Of a stretch of 64,000 nt of DNA, positions 1 through 15,449 are shown in pieces (position 1 is the stretch's first letter; every line of letters begins with the position of its first letter). Position numbers and translations under genes: made by a program. The notes beneath the pieces were generated by a model, which had not been told where the DNA came from, made no database searches, and saw only the letters and a program-made list of their open reading frames with translations. Origin of the DNA: Aptenodytes patagonicus (Eukaryota; Chordata; Aves; Sphenisciformes; Spheniscidae); assembly GCF_965638725.1 (NCBI RefSeq), contig NC_134970.1, positions 3,415,001-3,479,000 of the forward strand. Reading direction: 5' to 3'.

Positions 1-176
1 GAAATTTGGGCTGTAGCTGTGCCTTAGCAAAGTCTTTGTGCACGCCCCTCCTGACCCACCGATGCAGTACGCCAAATTGTCCTTCTGCCAAGCTGGGAAC
101 GCTTAAATGGGTGGGACAGAGGTGGCAAATGTTTTCCATTTCTCTTCCTGTTCCTATCTGGGTTTTTTACTTTTTT

Positions 177-226
177 TATTAGTATTATTATTATTGTTGT
201 TGTTGTTATTATTACTATTATTTTAT
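177..226. repeat. (TTA)n/(TTG)n simple repeat
   Basis: Alternating runs of TTA and TTG triplets, preceded by a T-rich stretch. This is an imperfect trinucleotide microsatellite. The small open frame crossing it encodes poly-leucine only because of the repeat and is not a gene. Confidence 0.85.
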
Positions 227-3200
227 TTTAGATCCCCTTTGAATGACAACTCTATCAAAACAGCTCGTTTGGAAATGTCAGGTCCATTCTTGATAAGTCA
301 TCAGTCATCGTGATTGGTGCTGACAGACGCCCTGCAACAGTGCTGTGGTATCTAATAAACTGTGCTGCAGTCTTTTGTAATATCACATTATTTTATTTAT
401 TCAGCATGGCATGAAATGTCTCCTTCAGGAAAGGGGAAGGGGGGGGGGATTAACCCTTCTAGCAATGCTTCCCTTTCTGGGTAGTCCACACGGGAAGTAG
501 CAGAAATCAGGCTTTAACGTGGCGTTCGCCTAGTTTAAAGCTCCTAATGTCCCTGGAGTTGAAGCAACTGTAGGATCCTGAATCGTAGTCTACTTCTGGT
601 AGTACTGGCTCGATGAGAGCCGACACTGGATTTCACAGTGCTGAGACACGTGCCCTGAGCGGGTGCAGCCCCTCAGGGCGCACAGCACCCTTCTCCCCAC
701 CTCGCCCACGGGGAGGGCCGGGACACATCAGTTCGAGTGCCGCCGTTTGCTCCGTCAAGGCGATGACGGGAGCTGCTGCATCCCACCTGGCTTGTGGCCG
801 TACCTGCCGCCTGCGAGTGGGACAGCCATGTGCTTTATCCCCTTGGCCGGCAGCGAGCATCCTGGGCGGCTCTGCTGCCCGCCGGCCCTCCCTCCACACT
901 TGAAATATATGGCAGGAGCAGGGGCGGTGATTTAGGCTCCCCCTTCACCCCTTCGCCTTCCCTTGTATTTATGTGGTGCTCGGCTGCATGAAAAATACAG
1001 CTCCTTGGCGTCCTGCCTCTTGCTCTCGGGGGAGCAGCCGCAGCACCACGCTGATCCCTTCCCCAGCCCCTGGGATGATTTTGGGAGCTCCAGCCTGCCT
1101 GACTCCCTCCCCAGCACCCAGTCAGAGCTGCCGGTGGGGATCGGGGAGGGCTGAGCCCCATGGTGCTACCCTCCAAAGCAGCGTTTCAGCCTCGTGGAGC
1201 TGCCGGAGGGCAGAGTCCGGCCGTGGTCCCCGGGATGCTCCCGGGGGTGTCCCCCAGGAGCAGGATGGCAAAGCCCACCAGGTGGGCTGGCTGCAACCAG
1301 CAGTTCCCGACCTGGGAGCTGCTTTCCTGCATCCCCTAATCTGCATCGTGGAGCCTTTGTTTGCTCTCATTAACGTGTCTGCGAAGTGCCTGATGTATGA
1401 AATATCCTTTTTATTAGCTGGAATTGGTGGGGCCGTCTGGGACTCGTGTCTGCTCTGCTTTCGAGGCCAGGAGTCTCCAGACGAGCCCGTGTTGGTCTTG
1501 CTCAGTTTCTGGCTTGCAGTGGGCGAAGGGTTCAGGCTCAGCTTGCAGGCATGCTCCTCCACCCAGAAACCGCGACTGGGACAAGCCGTAGTGTCACCCG
1601 TGGGTGCACCCACCCCTGAGGTCCTGCTGAAAACAGGACAAGAGCAAAGCAGGCAGAATGGTCTGCTAGAGCAGAGCTGGGGCTGGTGCCTCCAGAGTTG
1701 GGGATCCCCTGGATTTTCCCGCCTTCAGGGATTAATCCGGTTTTCCTAGAGCCCCTTTGGACTATTGGGGCTTTCCCCAGAGTGCAGAGGAGCTCAGCAG
1801 CTGTGGAAATTCCCCCTGAGATGAAAGCTGGGTGGGAATTTGGGCAGTGAGAGCAGCCCAGCCCAGTGCCGTAGCCCACGGGGGATCTCTCCGTCTCCCT
1901 CTTTTTCCCACCACTTCCTTCCCACGTGCATTTTCACCCTCTGTCCCTCCCGTAGCCCCAAAGCAGCAGCACAAAATGCCCTTGACAGGCAGCAGGCTTT
2001 GTTATCGCAGGCTTAACCCCCTTGCAGGAGGTTGCCAAGCAAACATTAAACCTTGGATTTGTAGCCAGCCTAGGTGAGACTAAATCCTCCCTCCTGGACG
2101 TGCTCCCTCTCAGAAAGACGCATGTGTTGGCACGTGTCCCCACCATCCACCCTGCTCCCCCTTCCTCCTCCTCCTGTCCCCGGTGCTCCCAAGACCCCCA
2201 GGGAGTCGCGTCGCAGCAGCCGTGTCTGTCATCAAAGCCTGCCACCGAGAACCAGAAAATGACAGGCAATAGGAGGACAAGGGCCCTGCTAATGCCGTGA
2301 GTGACATTACTGCGCGATCCCTCAGCGAGCGATGGGGCTGCGTCCGCAGTGCCCCGCTCCTGCCCCCCCCCGCCGGGCTGGGGGACGCGGCTGGACTCTG
2401 CCCAGGGCACCGCGGGGCTTGGGACAAGGGAAAGGGGACACTGGAGGGGGAAAACAAGGGGACGCACTGAAATGCCAGCGGTGCAGGGCTTGATCTGAGG
2501 CTTTCTGGCACTGCTCTGGAGCAGCTCTCCGGAGCCGTTGCTGCTTGCGGAGTCCGGTGTGGTTCCCCCCGGCCACCCGTGCCGCCGTGCTATGGAGCGA
2601 GGCTTTGAGAGTGGAAGGGATGCTAGAGGGAGGCTGTGCCCTGCTCCACCCGCGAGCTCCACGCAGTGGCCCAGCACCCAGCCCAGTACCCCGGCTTGGG
2701 CCATGCTGAAAGGATTTGGCTTTGAAAGCACCATCAAGCAGAGTCCATCTCCCTGTGGGGGAGTTTGCTCCAGGTTTTGTTCTCTGTTGCATTGACGATT
2801 TCTGCCTCATTTGAATCTGCCTGGCTTTGGCACTGCCGCTTGTGCTTCGTGGCCTTGCTTGCCTGCACCAATGCAGCTCCTGGTCTGCTTTGCACCAGCC
2901 GGGACGTGGCCCAGCCACCTCCCTCCTGCTGCGAGGTGCTTGTGGTGCTGCGTGCATGGCCCAGGAATTTGGGGACCCGTCAGCCAGCCATGCCACCACG
3001 TTCGGGGGCACAGTGGTGGCCCGTGCTTGCTTGGTGTCGGCATGTTGGTGGAGGGACTGGCTCTCCCCGGTCCTCTAGCCTTGGATGGTGGGTCCGTAGC
3101 GAGCTCATTAGGAAAGACCTGGAGGTGTTTTCCAGCCAGTTCAGGAGCTCGCCTGAATTATTTCACACACTGCTTCACAGCACGTCGGGGAGGAAGAACT

Positions 3201-6146
3201 GGGGGAGCTCATTACCGGGCTGGGGCTGTTTGTCTCTCGGCCACGGCACAGCGGTGCCAGGGACAGGCTGCGCCTGCGGCACGGCTCCCTGCTGCCGGGC
3301 AGTGCTCACCGCTGCCACGCACACCAGTTCTGGGAAGGGAGCCTCCGACCCGGGCAGGCTGAAGCTGTGCCTTGCCAGGAAGGTCCTGGAGCAAGGACGT
3401 GGTGCCTGCGAGCTGGGGATCACTGCGGAGCTGGAAGGTGGTAATCGAGCACAGCAGAAGGGAAGGGTGAGGGTTTCGAATGAGCTCGGGATGCTCGGGG
3501 CATCCTGGCACGCTGGGTGCTGTCTGTGGGTGCTGGGGTTGGGGCACGCAGCTCCCCTCATGCCGGGAACTCAAAGCTTTGCTGATCACAGATAGCATTT
3601 TCTAAAGCCTCTGGGTGATTAAGGAGGCAAATGCCATTGAAACCCTGTGCTAGGCTCTCAGAGGCTCAGCGATGGCTTTTACAGGCTGGAGGGCTCTAAA
3701 TTAGCTATTGCCACTCAGGAAGAAGGTCCTAGAGATAGCTCTGGAAACAGTGACACAGTGCAGCAACAGTCAGAAAGGGCAAATGGCAGGCAGGGGATTA
3801 TTAGGGAATAAATAAAGCAGCAGACCAAAGCCAGTGATACGCCTGCGATCTGAGCAGCGCCTGCAGGCTCTCCTGTCCAGACGGGAAGGGTCTGGGCAGG
3901 GAAACGGCGATGGCTGGAGCTGTGAAACAGGCCCCATATGAAAAGCAAAATGAGCCAGGGCTCTTCAGACTGCAAAAGAGACGGTGGCAGGGGGACGAGA
4001 TAGGTGCCTACCAAACCAAGCATGGCAGCCCTCCTGCTTCCACCAAGCTCACCGGCACCAGCCCTGCCTGACCCCTGTCCCCCGCTTCTCCATCCCCTTT
4101 CTGCCCGGGATGTTCTTGACTTTGACATTTGAAAGGGGACTGCAAGGGTGCTGGGGAGGGGGATCTGCAGGCACAGAGTCCGGCCGCACACAGCTGAAGT
4201 TCAGCTCCTGCTGCAGCCCGAAGACGGTGCCAGTCATTAGAGATGCTTCCAGAAATGCAGCGAGCTGCAGTCCAATGCAGCACGGGTTTTGTTGAACCAC
4301 GCAAATTTTACAGAGTAAAGGACAATTCAGCTATGAGCCAAGACCAAGACTCCATCTTCCCAGCCTCTTATTTCTTCAGGCAATCCGGCGCGGAGATCAG
4401 CCAGCTTTTCCAGTTGGCTTTTGCAAGACATTTACAAATGCACCAGTTAACCCCACAGCCCGGAGACCAGCCCTGCGAGTCTCAGTTCTCGGGGATAAAA
4501 TGAGATGGCCCCAGCGCTGTCCAGCCAAAAACTAATGGATTTGAGGCTTCCCACAGACATGAGCATGCCACATGCAGGACACGGGAGAAAACCTGCTGCC
4601 TTTAGAGCTCATGCCACCAGCTCGGCTCCTCCAAAGCCGCCTTCCCAAGCAGGCAGGGTAGCACAGATGGATTTAACTCCTGGTCCCACTAAGGAGCCCG
4701 GCCGTGGCTCTGGGTGTCGCAGGGAGGGCCAGGTGCCATCTCAGCATCCGTCCCCGCTGCTGTGTGCGGCCACCCGGCCCCAGCGCTGCTCCCCAACAAG
4801 GTCTCCTGGTCTCAACTTTTGCAATCAAAGAGGACAAGGGAGATGAGGGGTGGGGAAGGGCCCTGGTGATTATCCCCAAGAGGAATAAACCTTCAGAAAG
4901 CCTGAATGCCGATGAGCCATGTTTTGGAGAAGCTGCTCTGCAGGGACCCCCAGCCCAGGGATCCCGGCTCCTCCCTGAGCATCTTCCCGGCCACCGAGGC
5001 CCCCAGTCTCTCGGCATCCCGGCGGGATGGGACCGTGCTTATCCCCAGGTAATGAGTGTGGGACCAAAAGCAGCTCTGGGATGTGCTCAGCGCTGCGTGG
5101 GCAGTTTGTGGCTGAGCAGGGCCAAATCCTGCATGCTCCAGGCTGGAGGCTGTGCCTGAAGCTGCCAGCAGCATCTCCGGGAAACCACAGGGACCTGTGG
5201 GAGAATTTTGGAGGCAGGCAGAGCCACTGCAACCCTTCCAGAGCCCAAAAGCAAAAGATGAACAACAACAGGCTTATTTCCCAGCCCTCATTAAAAAACA
5301 TCCGAAGTGGAGGGAGAGAGAAGCATCCAGATAAGAAGCAGGCACCACTCCTGCCCGCCGGCTCCTGGCAGATCGGCGCGATAGTGAGGTGCAGGCAGCC
5401 GAGTGGTTTGCTTTGCTTGCTCCTGGCAGTTTTTTATCTCCTGACTTCCTCCTAGACAAGCAGAAATAACACTATCACCCTCCCTGCCAGGAGAGATGCA
5501 GGAGAAGGCCCGCAAACAACATCCCTGGGTCTTTCTGCACAAAACAAGGCTTAACCGAGGAAAGAAACCACCAGAAAAGCCAACAGAGCAGCAGCCTGGT
5601 GCTGCTGGTTTTGGAGGGGTCTGTTCCCTGTCTCACGTAAATGCTTTTCAGGGGATAACGACCCAAAATTGCAGCTCAGGTCCGGAGCATGGCTTTGCTG
5701 CCGTGGCCCTGTGCGTGGGTGCAGAGAACACACGAGGTGGGATACAGGGACCCGTGCGGGGGTTCTCCGTTGCTCCACGCCATGCCACCCCGCACGCCTT
5801 GGGTTTGCTTCTTTGCTTTAGCCAGGGGTGAAGCTGCAGAAAGGCTGGGGCGGGAGCATCCTCCCATCCCTCAAACCAGGCAGCAAAGACGCAGAGCTGC
5901 ATAATATGCCGGAATTTAATAAAACGCCTCAAACAGACAAAGTTTTTCCTTTTGCCAGCTGCTTAATTAAATTGCCTAATGCTGTTTGCGATCGCAGCAC
6001 AAACTCCTGTGTTTAAAGACCACGGTGTTGCCATGGTGCTCACCCGGCGGATGGTGCGGGGCTGTGACGGAGCATACAGATGAGGGAGGCTGCTGTGGAT
6101 GCGGGGGGAGCGGTTGCCACGCTACGGGGGGAGATTCGGTGTCTTT

Positions 6147-6171
6147 TCTTTATTTATTTATTTGTTTGTTT
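6147..6171. repeat. (TTTA)n/(TTTG)n simple repeat
   Basis: Short tetranucleotide repeat of TTTA units passing into TTTG units, inside GC-rich noncoding DNA. Confidence 0.7.
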
Positions 6172-9100
6172 TCTGACGTGGCGGTAAACTCCCTGCCAAG
6201 GTTTGTGTCAGGATCTTTGCTCTGAACAGAGCAGCTGCTTTTCCACCCCAGGGCTTTGGAGCCGCTTGCTCGGAGATATGAGCTCCCCGGCAGCGTTGCT
6301 GAAACATCCCAGCCCCCTTTTACCAGTGGGAGGGAGGGGATGTATTTGGCTTCCAAAGATACGAGCATTCGCTTTGCCATTGCCTTGCACGCCGGGCAGA
6401 GCAAGCCTGAACTGTTTTGCCACAGTCCCAGCGCGGGTCTGAGATGGGGACTGAGCCCAGAAATCCTGACCCATGGCGCCGGGGGGGTCACCCTGTACAT
6501 GTCTTTGCATGAAGGAATTTCCCATCAGCAACAGGAGCAAATTAAAGCCCAGGACATGAGAGACCCGAGCTCAGCCGAGGTTCCACCAAGGTCTCCAGCT
6601 GCATTGAACCCCCTGGTGCTTCGTTCCCTGTGTGTGAAGTTTTCCTTCTCACGTTGTGCATCTCGCCAGTGCCGGCTGGTGCAACCGCCATGACATGTTG
6701 GAGGTCCAAGGAAAGAAAGTCAAACCTGGCCGGGGGCTTTGGGCTTTGTGGCCATGGGTGAGGCGAGGAGACCTGCCAGCCAAGGACGGCTGACTTGGAG
6801 AAACTGTTGCTTCCCACGACAAAGTGAAGCTTTGGGTGGACGCTGGGCCATGGTGCTTGAACAGGTTTCCTCGCTCAAGCATCAGGTATCTCACACAGCG
6901 ATTTCTGCCATTTTCTATCCCTGTATCAGCTGCAGCGAACTCAGGATGCCTGCAGAGGCATCCCTCCGGCGGCCCGGCTAGTTCTCACCTACCGTTTCCT
7001 CCCCTTGATGGTGCAAGCGGAGAAAATCCCTAGAAACCCATGAGCCACAGGGCTGAGACTCCGCGGGGATAGGGAGTGCGCCCAGGCACGTGGGGATGCT
7101 CAGCCCACATCCTGGAGCCGCCTCATCGCTGCTCCATCCACCGTAGTGCCCAGGGGCACCGGCTGGTCCCTACACCAGAAAATCCTTTTGAGAGCCTATA
7201 TAAGACTTGAAGGATATATTTCCTTTTCCTGATAGGCAGAGTTACGGCTCTGCATCATCCCTGCCGCCATTAGCCCCAGATAATGACTTGACCTCTGCAG
7301 CTTAACTGAAATTTAATACGTCAGTTATTGTATGTTAAACAGTGGATCATTAAAAACATTTATTCAAGATTAACAGCTATCTAATAGATACCATTAGTAT
7401 CACAGTTGTATAAGTGGCTAATCCAGAATGCATGCAATTTAATGGTCCCTTGGGATGTATTTGCCATACTGTAACTGTACTTTTAGATCTAGATCAGGCT
7501 GGCCTCATCCTGCGCTCCACGGTGAGGGCAGGCAGCGATGGGGACCCAGGGCAGCGTACAAGTTCCACGGGCAGAGCTGCCCCGACGCGAGCGGCTGGCC
7601 CAGGGTGGACGCATCCGCAAAGTGCCTGCGCTGGCATCGTTTGTGCTCACTTCCCAGAAGGCACGAGTTACCCAGGGGGAGGAAAGGGCTTGTTCTGCAT
7701 TTGCTCTAAGGCTTTTACCACTATAAAAATGTCATAAGTCACGCTCCAGCTGGCATCGCAATGGCAGCAGGGGTAGGGCTGGTCTGTCGGGATCCCGGAG
7801 TCCATGCGGTCCCTCTCCTCTCTCCCCCCAGCCTGGATTTCGACATGTGAACCACAGCTGCCTCCAGCTGCCAGGCACACTGTGGGTGCTCAGCACCGCC
7901 GAAAATAGGAGGTCGCTGAAAATAGGACGTCCTGAGGAGTTTTTATCCAGCGAGGGCGGTGGTTCGGAGGAGATGTGCCGGCTGCTCCGGGGCAGGGAAT
8001 GGTGACAGCCCTGGAGACAGCAAGACCCCAGAGCCAACCTCATAAAACTGGCCATTACAGCAAAGCCCTGCAGGATTTAGTACAGCACCTCCTTCCAGAT
8101 AAAAAAAGTGAGATAGGAGTGTTTCAGATAACAGCAGAGTACCCTATTTCTAAGTTTTACAAGTAATTGATACAGAATCCTATTTAATTCTTGTTGGCTT
8201 TATCACAAATAAAAGCAAAGCTTTTATGCAGAGGTTTAAACGGGGGAGATGTGACCTCAGCCTGAGGGGACAAACTTTGCTGGGTGCCACCACGGAAAGT
8301 CCTGAGCCCAGAGCAGCCGGGGCTGGGAGCTGGGCAAGGTGATGTGCCAAACAAATCCCTTTCCTGGGGATACGGTGGGGCTTTGCAGCTTGATCTAGTG
8401 TTGTCTCAGTGTGCAGAGAGGCTGGAGCAGGCTGGACCGGCAGCATGTGCATGTCTCTGGCTGCAAACCCAGCAAAGCCGGAGGGCGCACTGCCCGGGTC
8501 ATTCCCACCCTCCCTGCCGCTGCGTCTTCTCCCGAGGGCTGGCTGCAGATTTGAATCACGCCATCGAAAAGAGCAAAAGGCGGCGGGGACGGGGGGGTGG
8601 GGGGAGGATTTTCCCACAGCATCTGACTGCCACTTCTCATCTGCCTCCGCTTGGAGCTGGCAGGGCCGGTGACAGGGACATGAAGGCTTAGCGACCGCCA
8701 AAGTGCGGCAGCGCTTGGAAAGCTTCGAGAGCGGTGGCCATGTCGCAGGCTGCTGTGTGCACTGCTTGCTTAAAGCCGTCATCCAGAAAAGACAGGGGCT
8801 TGGCAGGAGCTCAAGGCCCCCGGGGAGATGCGGAGCGGGCTGGGGTGTCTGCTACCCCTTGGGGACATCGCTGCGGGAGAGCTGCTGCCTGCAGAGAGGA
8901 GCAGCGGGCTGAGCACGGCCCCACTCCCAGTTTTCCCCAGCCAAGGGACCCCGGGAGCGGTCGGGGTCCTCCCCGTCCCCTGCGGGGTGTAGGGGCTGTC
9001 TATCGCCTCCCACCCGGCAGCACGCTGGGGGACGGCAGACGCTTCTCCCCATCTTCTGGCTGTGGTAAGGGAGAGGGAAGGGCAGGAGAGCCCGGGGCTC

Positions 9101-9235
9101 AGCTGCAGCCATTTATCTCCCGAAGCCGGGCTATTAGACAGATGACAGAGGGAGAGAGGCAGCCGGTGCAAGCACTGAGACCAAGGCTCCTTCCATGGGG
9201 TGATTTATCTCCTGGCTTCATCCAGCAAGCTTGCT

Positions 9236-9560
9236 GATGAAAAGACTCTTCCCTTCTCTGTGCCTCATCAATTCTCATTCTCATTGCTTTTCTATTTTTT
9301 TGTTTTTCCTCCCTGGGTTTCTGCCGCCTGTTCATGCAGCCGCGCTCCCCTCTCCCCGGCACTGCGCACCCCGTCTCTCCTGCGCTCCCCGTCTCGTCTC
9401 CCTCTCCCGACCTCATTCTCTGATGGTCTATTTGTCCCTTTCTTTCTCCTTTTCACCTCTGGTCCTCCTTCTTTCTCTCCTTGTGGCGCTTTCATTCCCC
9501 CTTATTCCTTTTCCTTCCGTATTTCTCTGCTGTATCCCCCTCTCCATCCCTGAGCACGTC
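9236..9560 (+). repeat. Pyrimidine-rich tract, about 320 bp
   Basis: The plus strand is strongly enriched in C and T, with many TTCTC, CCCTCTC and TTTCTTTCT stretches and few purines, broken only by a short mixed segment near 9325-9345. It encodes nothing recognisable. Such tracts can form triplex (H-DNA) structures or bind polypyrimidine-tract proteins when transcribed in this direction, which is the LRRN2 direction. The function is unknown. Confidence 0.6.
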
Positions 9561-12500
9561 TGGCTGAGATGGAAAGAGATTCCTTGAGCCCCCCATCAGC
9601 ACGTGGCACCGCAGATGATGTCGTGGGCTTGTGGCAAATTCAGGACGGTACCATTTGGGGCAGTGTCACGGACCCCCTGCCTGGCCCTGGCACTTTGTGT
9701 CTCGTGTCCTTGGGGACCACCTCTGGATAAAATCCTTACCAAAGGCATACCCAGGCTCCAGCTTCTTTGCAATAGCACTTTGCAGTGAGCTGTGTGGAAG
9801 GGGAGGTGGACATTTGTACCTGGGAGAAATCCAGCCTTGAAGGCAGAAGTCACAGAAATGCCTTAGGGAGACCAAGGAATTGGGTAAATGCTGGGAAACT
9901 ATGGAAGAGGCAAGCAGCATCCCCAGCGCGGGGACTGGGCTTGGGTCCTGCTGGGGCAAAAAGGGAAACTGGGGGTATTTTCCATTTCCTGGTGTTCAGG
10001 GCACTGCAGCAAATCTTTCAGCCCCCTGGATCTACATTTCTGGAAAAAAATTAACTCCGAGCAGAAATGTCACCCAGCTCCCTGCTGTCACTCTTGCCGT
10101 GCCACAGCCCACGCCGAGGAAGAGCCCGAAATAGCAGCCGGGGGCTGCCGGCGCTGGAGGGGAATGTGGGACCCGTGGCCCCACCAGAGCCCAGCCTGGC
10201 CGCAGAGGGGGTCCCGGTCTCCAGCAGACCCTCCAGCAACCCAGGTCCCAGCTCCTCCTTGCTGTCCCCCTTCCTCTCTCTGGTTTTACCAAGGCTCCCA
10301 TTAGCTGGGGCAGCATCTTCCCACCACCTGCAAAGGCAGCAAATCAGTCTGTCTTGGAGAGGAGATGAAATCCAGGCTCCCTGGGAGACACACCACTTAG
10401 CCTCCCAACCTCAGCCACGTCTCGAGCCTGATCTTGCTATTTGTTAGCCTCAAATCCCAGGTCCCTCTGCTTTTCTGTCTTGTTCTGCACCCTGAGTCTG
10501 TTTGGGGGGAAAACAAGGGCTTTCGGGGCACGGTCAGTGCTTTGGTGCTGCTGGGGAATTGCGGATGGATGGGGCGGCTGGGAGTTCAGGGTACGTGTGT
10601 GCGTGTGCGCACATGAATCACTGCAAAGTTGCACACGGGGAATTGACCCCGCCGTTCCCCGGTGTGAGCCCCTTGAGGTCTGGGTCTCCCCTGGGCCAGC
10701 TTTATCCTGGGACCCCCGTCCCTCACCCTCGCCAGCCCCAGCTCCCGCACCGACTCCCCAGGCTGGCGGGGATGCAGCTCCGCGGGGGGAAGCTTTTGAA
10801 CCCAAATGGTAAACCGATAGAAGTAAAACCGTGGCCGTGGGAGCTGCGGGACTGCCCGGTCCCTCCCACCATCCATCTTTGGTGCAGCACAATAAAAGGC
10901 TAAATCAGTTTGCATGCAACCTGCAGGCTTCTTCGGTGCCTAATTAAGAAATAATGAGCCTGACTTCACTGGGTAATGGATAAAAGACAACCAGCGGGCT
11001 CCTGCCCCCTCCTTCCCCATCTCCCCACCAGCCCATGGCTGAACTGCAGGAATTCATGGTGCAGGTCCCCAGGGTGTCACTCCTGTCACCAGGGAGCAGG
11101 GCTGTCACGGCAGAGGGGAGTCAGCTCCATCTCTCGCAAGGACTGTCCTCCCTGGCGTTTGTACCCCGCAGCGGGACCACACGCTGCCGATGCCCTCCCT
11201 GTTCGGTTTGCTCCATGCCATTTGAAACCATGAAGTCCGAAGTTTAGTACCCAGAGTTTCCAAAAAATGACATTTTTCTGCAAACTCTGATCCTGTTACT
11301 TATACAAACACCTGCATCATCTTGTACGCAAGGCTTTCCACAGCCATCAGTCCTGCAACCCCAACCCGTGCTGGGCAAAAGTGGTAAAACCCGGTTACAG
11401 ACACAAACCCTGTAGAGGTATCGCCCAGCAGCAGAGCTGGGGACTCTTCCCTGTAAAACGGAGTTTGAAACAAAGTGCTTTGTCTGGGCTCTTCTTCACA
11501 GCCTTAAGGAAATAAAAAACCCATTCCTCCATATTATTTTTTTAAGGAGAAAAGATTCTATAATATTTTAATGGCCGGAGAGATTTATAGTCACAGAAAT
11601 GCCTGTGCACTTAAAAAGAAAGACGAGGGTCCATCAGAAGGATGCAGAAATCAATACAGCCTTCCTCTTCTTTAATGCTGTTTCTCCGGGAGATGGTTTA
11701 AAAGCCAATGCCCTCGCAGCAGGCAAGAAGGGGAGTGCACGGGATCAATTCTGGAGCAAGGCTTGGATCAGTCAGTGCTGAATAAACTTTGGTTGGAAGC
11801 CCTTTACAGGGAGAACAAGAGGGTGATAAAATAGAGCTGCTTGGAGAGAAACTTTCTTTTCCCACTCCAGCTGCTTTTTAATGCTTTTCCTGCTGCGTGA
11901 GAGTCTTTTAAGACAGGGAGAAGCTTTGGGGCTTGGTTTGATTTCTGTCAGTGCGGGTCAGGAGAGCTGTAGCAAATCAAAAAATGAAAGGTGGGGTGGC
12001 GGCCGGCTCCGGCTCCTCCGAACCCCATGGCCAGATGGGGAGAGGGGCAGGGAGGTGCTGGGGGGCTCACGCCCACCCCAGCCCCTTGCCGAATGCCCCA
12101 CCGAGGAACCCCCAACCCCTCTTCCCCAGAAAGGGTGCGAGGCAAGGGGCTGAGGCCAGGGTCACACCCAGCATGGAGAGGGTTAAGGGGCTTCTGAATT
12201 CCCCAGGAGCTTCTAATGAGCCCAATCAGGGTTTCCTGCTCCCAGAAAATTGCCCCCACCCCGGGCCAGTGCTTTAAAAGGAGCTGGGGGGGGCTTTGCT
12301 CTGGAGGGGAGGTTTGTGTGGGGGAAATATGTCTATGTAGCTGCTCTGGATACTGCAGCCCCATCACGCAGGGGGCTGTGCTTGCTCGTGTCCTGCTCTT
12401 TCCCTAAAAGCTTGGCTTTCTGCTCAGCATCAGCCCTCTGGGACACCAGCCCCATCCAGTACTGGCTACTTCAAGCCTTGAGGTCTGAGTTTGTGTGGAG

Positions 12501-13049
12501 GTAGGTGCGCTTACTGCTTTGCTAGCGTAGAAATAAAAGGGGTGAGATGGGTCTGGGATAACCTGTTCCAGTGCAAATCAAACTGAGCTCTGAGCCTGTG
12601 GTCCCTGTGTTGCTGCAGGTCTTCTGCAAGAGATGTCAAGAAATGGGTCTGTGCTCAAGGGCATGTTTCTTCCGTAAGCCCAACTGAGGACAAACATGTT
12701 AGGGGTCTGCAAATAGGGCTGGGAGCTCCTGGGTGGGGGCACTCGGTGCTGGGGAGGATAATGGGCGGAAAGCAGAATCTTGAGAGCCTGCAGGAAAGTT
12801 ACCCCCATGGAGACTTTCTCTTCCCAGCATCTGCAGCTCCAGCTCTGCTCGTGGGAAAGCCTTTGAGCCAGGCTGGCCCAAGGTCCATGGGCTGCTGGTG
12901 GCCCTGGGCAGAGCATGTGTGGGCTGATTGCACTCAAAACTTCTTGGGCTGGGAGGGAACTGTTAATGCTATAGATATAAAACAGATTAAACTCTGACAC
13001 ACTTGTTTGCCATGTGTGTGAGGTCTGCTCTAATGCAACTTGTTGTCTG

Positions 13050-13060
13050 GCCTCTTTCAG
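13050..13060 (+). promoter_or_regulatory. LRRN2: Candidate splice acceptor of the LRRN2 coding exon
   Basis: A pyrimidine tract followed by TTTCAG ends at 13060, about 300 bp before the LRRN2 start codon. This is the best acceptor near the coding exon and would make 13061-13358 the exonic 5' UTR. A second AG at 13303-13304, after CTGCTCC, is a weaker alternative. Transcript data would settle it. Confidence 0.5.
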
Positions 13061-13109
13061 GAATGAACTTGAGGAGGAACCCGAAAGGTGCAGCCAAGTG
13101 CAAAAATGA

Positions 13110-15449
<2,340 letters not shown>

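Larger units (their letters stand above)
1..13060. other. GC-rich noncoding DNA upstream of the LRRN2 coding exon (probable LRRN2 5' intron)
   Basis: No protein here resembles a known vertebrate gene, and the open frames are short, overlapping on both strands and typical of GC-rich noncoding DNA. In mammals LRRN2 has its whole coding region in one 3' exon preceded by small noncoding exons and large introns, so this stretch is most likely 5' intron or upstream regulatory DNA; that is inference. Visible contents are a TTA/TTG trinucleotide repeat (177-226), a TTTA-type repeat (about 6147-6171), AT-rich islands near 7290-7450, 8085-8230 and 11240-11600, and a long pyrimidine-rich tract at 9236-9560. 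I could not identify the upstream LRRN2 exons. Confidence 0.5.

Noticed and set aside
973-1749. 258-codon plus-strand open frame upstream of LRRN2
   Set aside because: GC-rich noncoding sequence; no recognisable domain, and competing frames of similar quality on the other strand.
1934-3595. Overlapping long open frames on both strands
   Set aside because: Typical of high-GC DNA lacking stops; the proteins are unrelated to anything I recognise and overlap each other on both strands.
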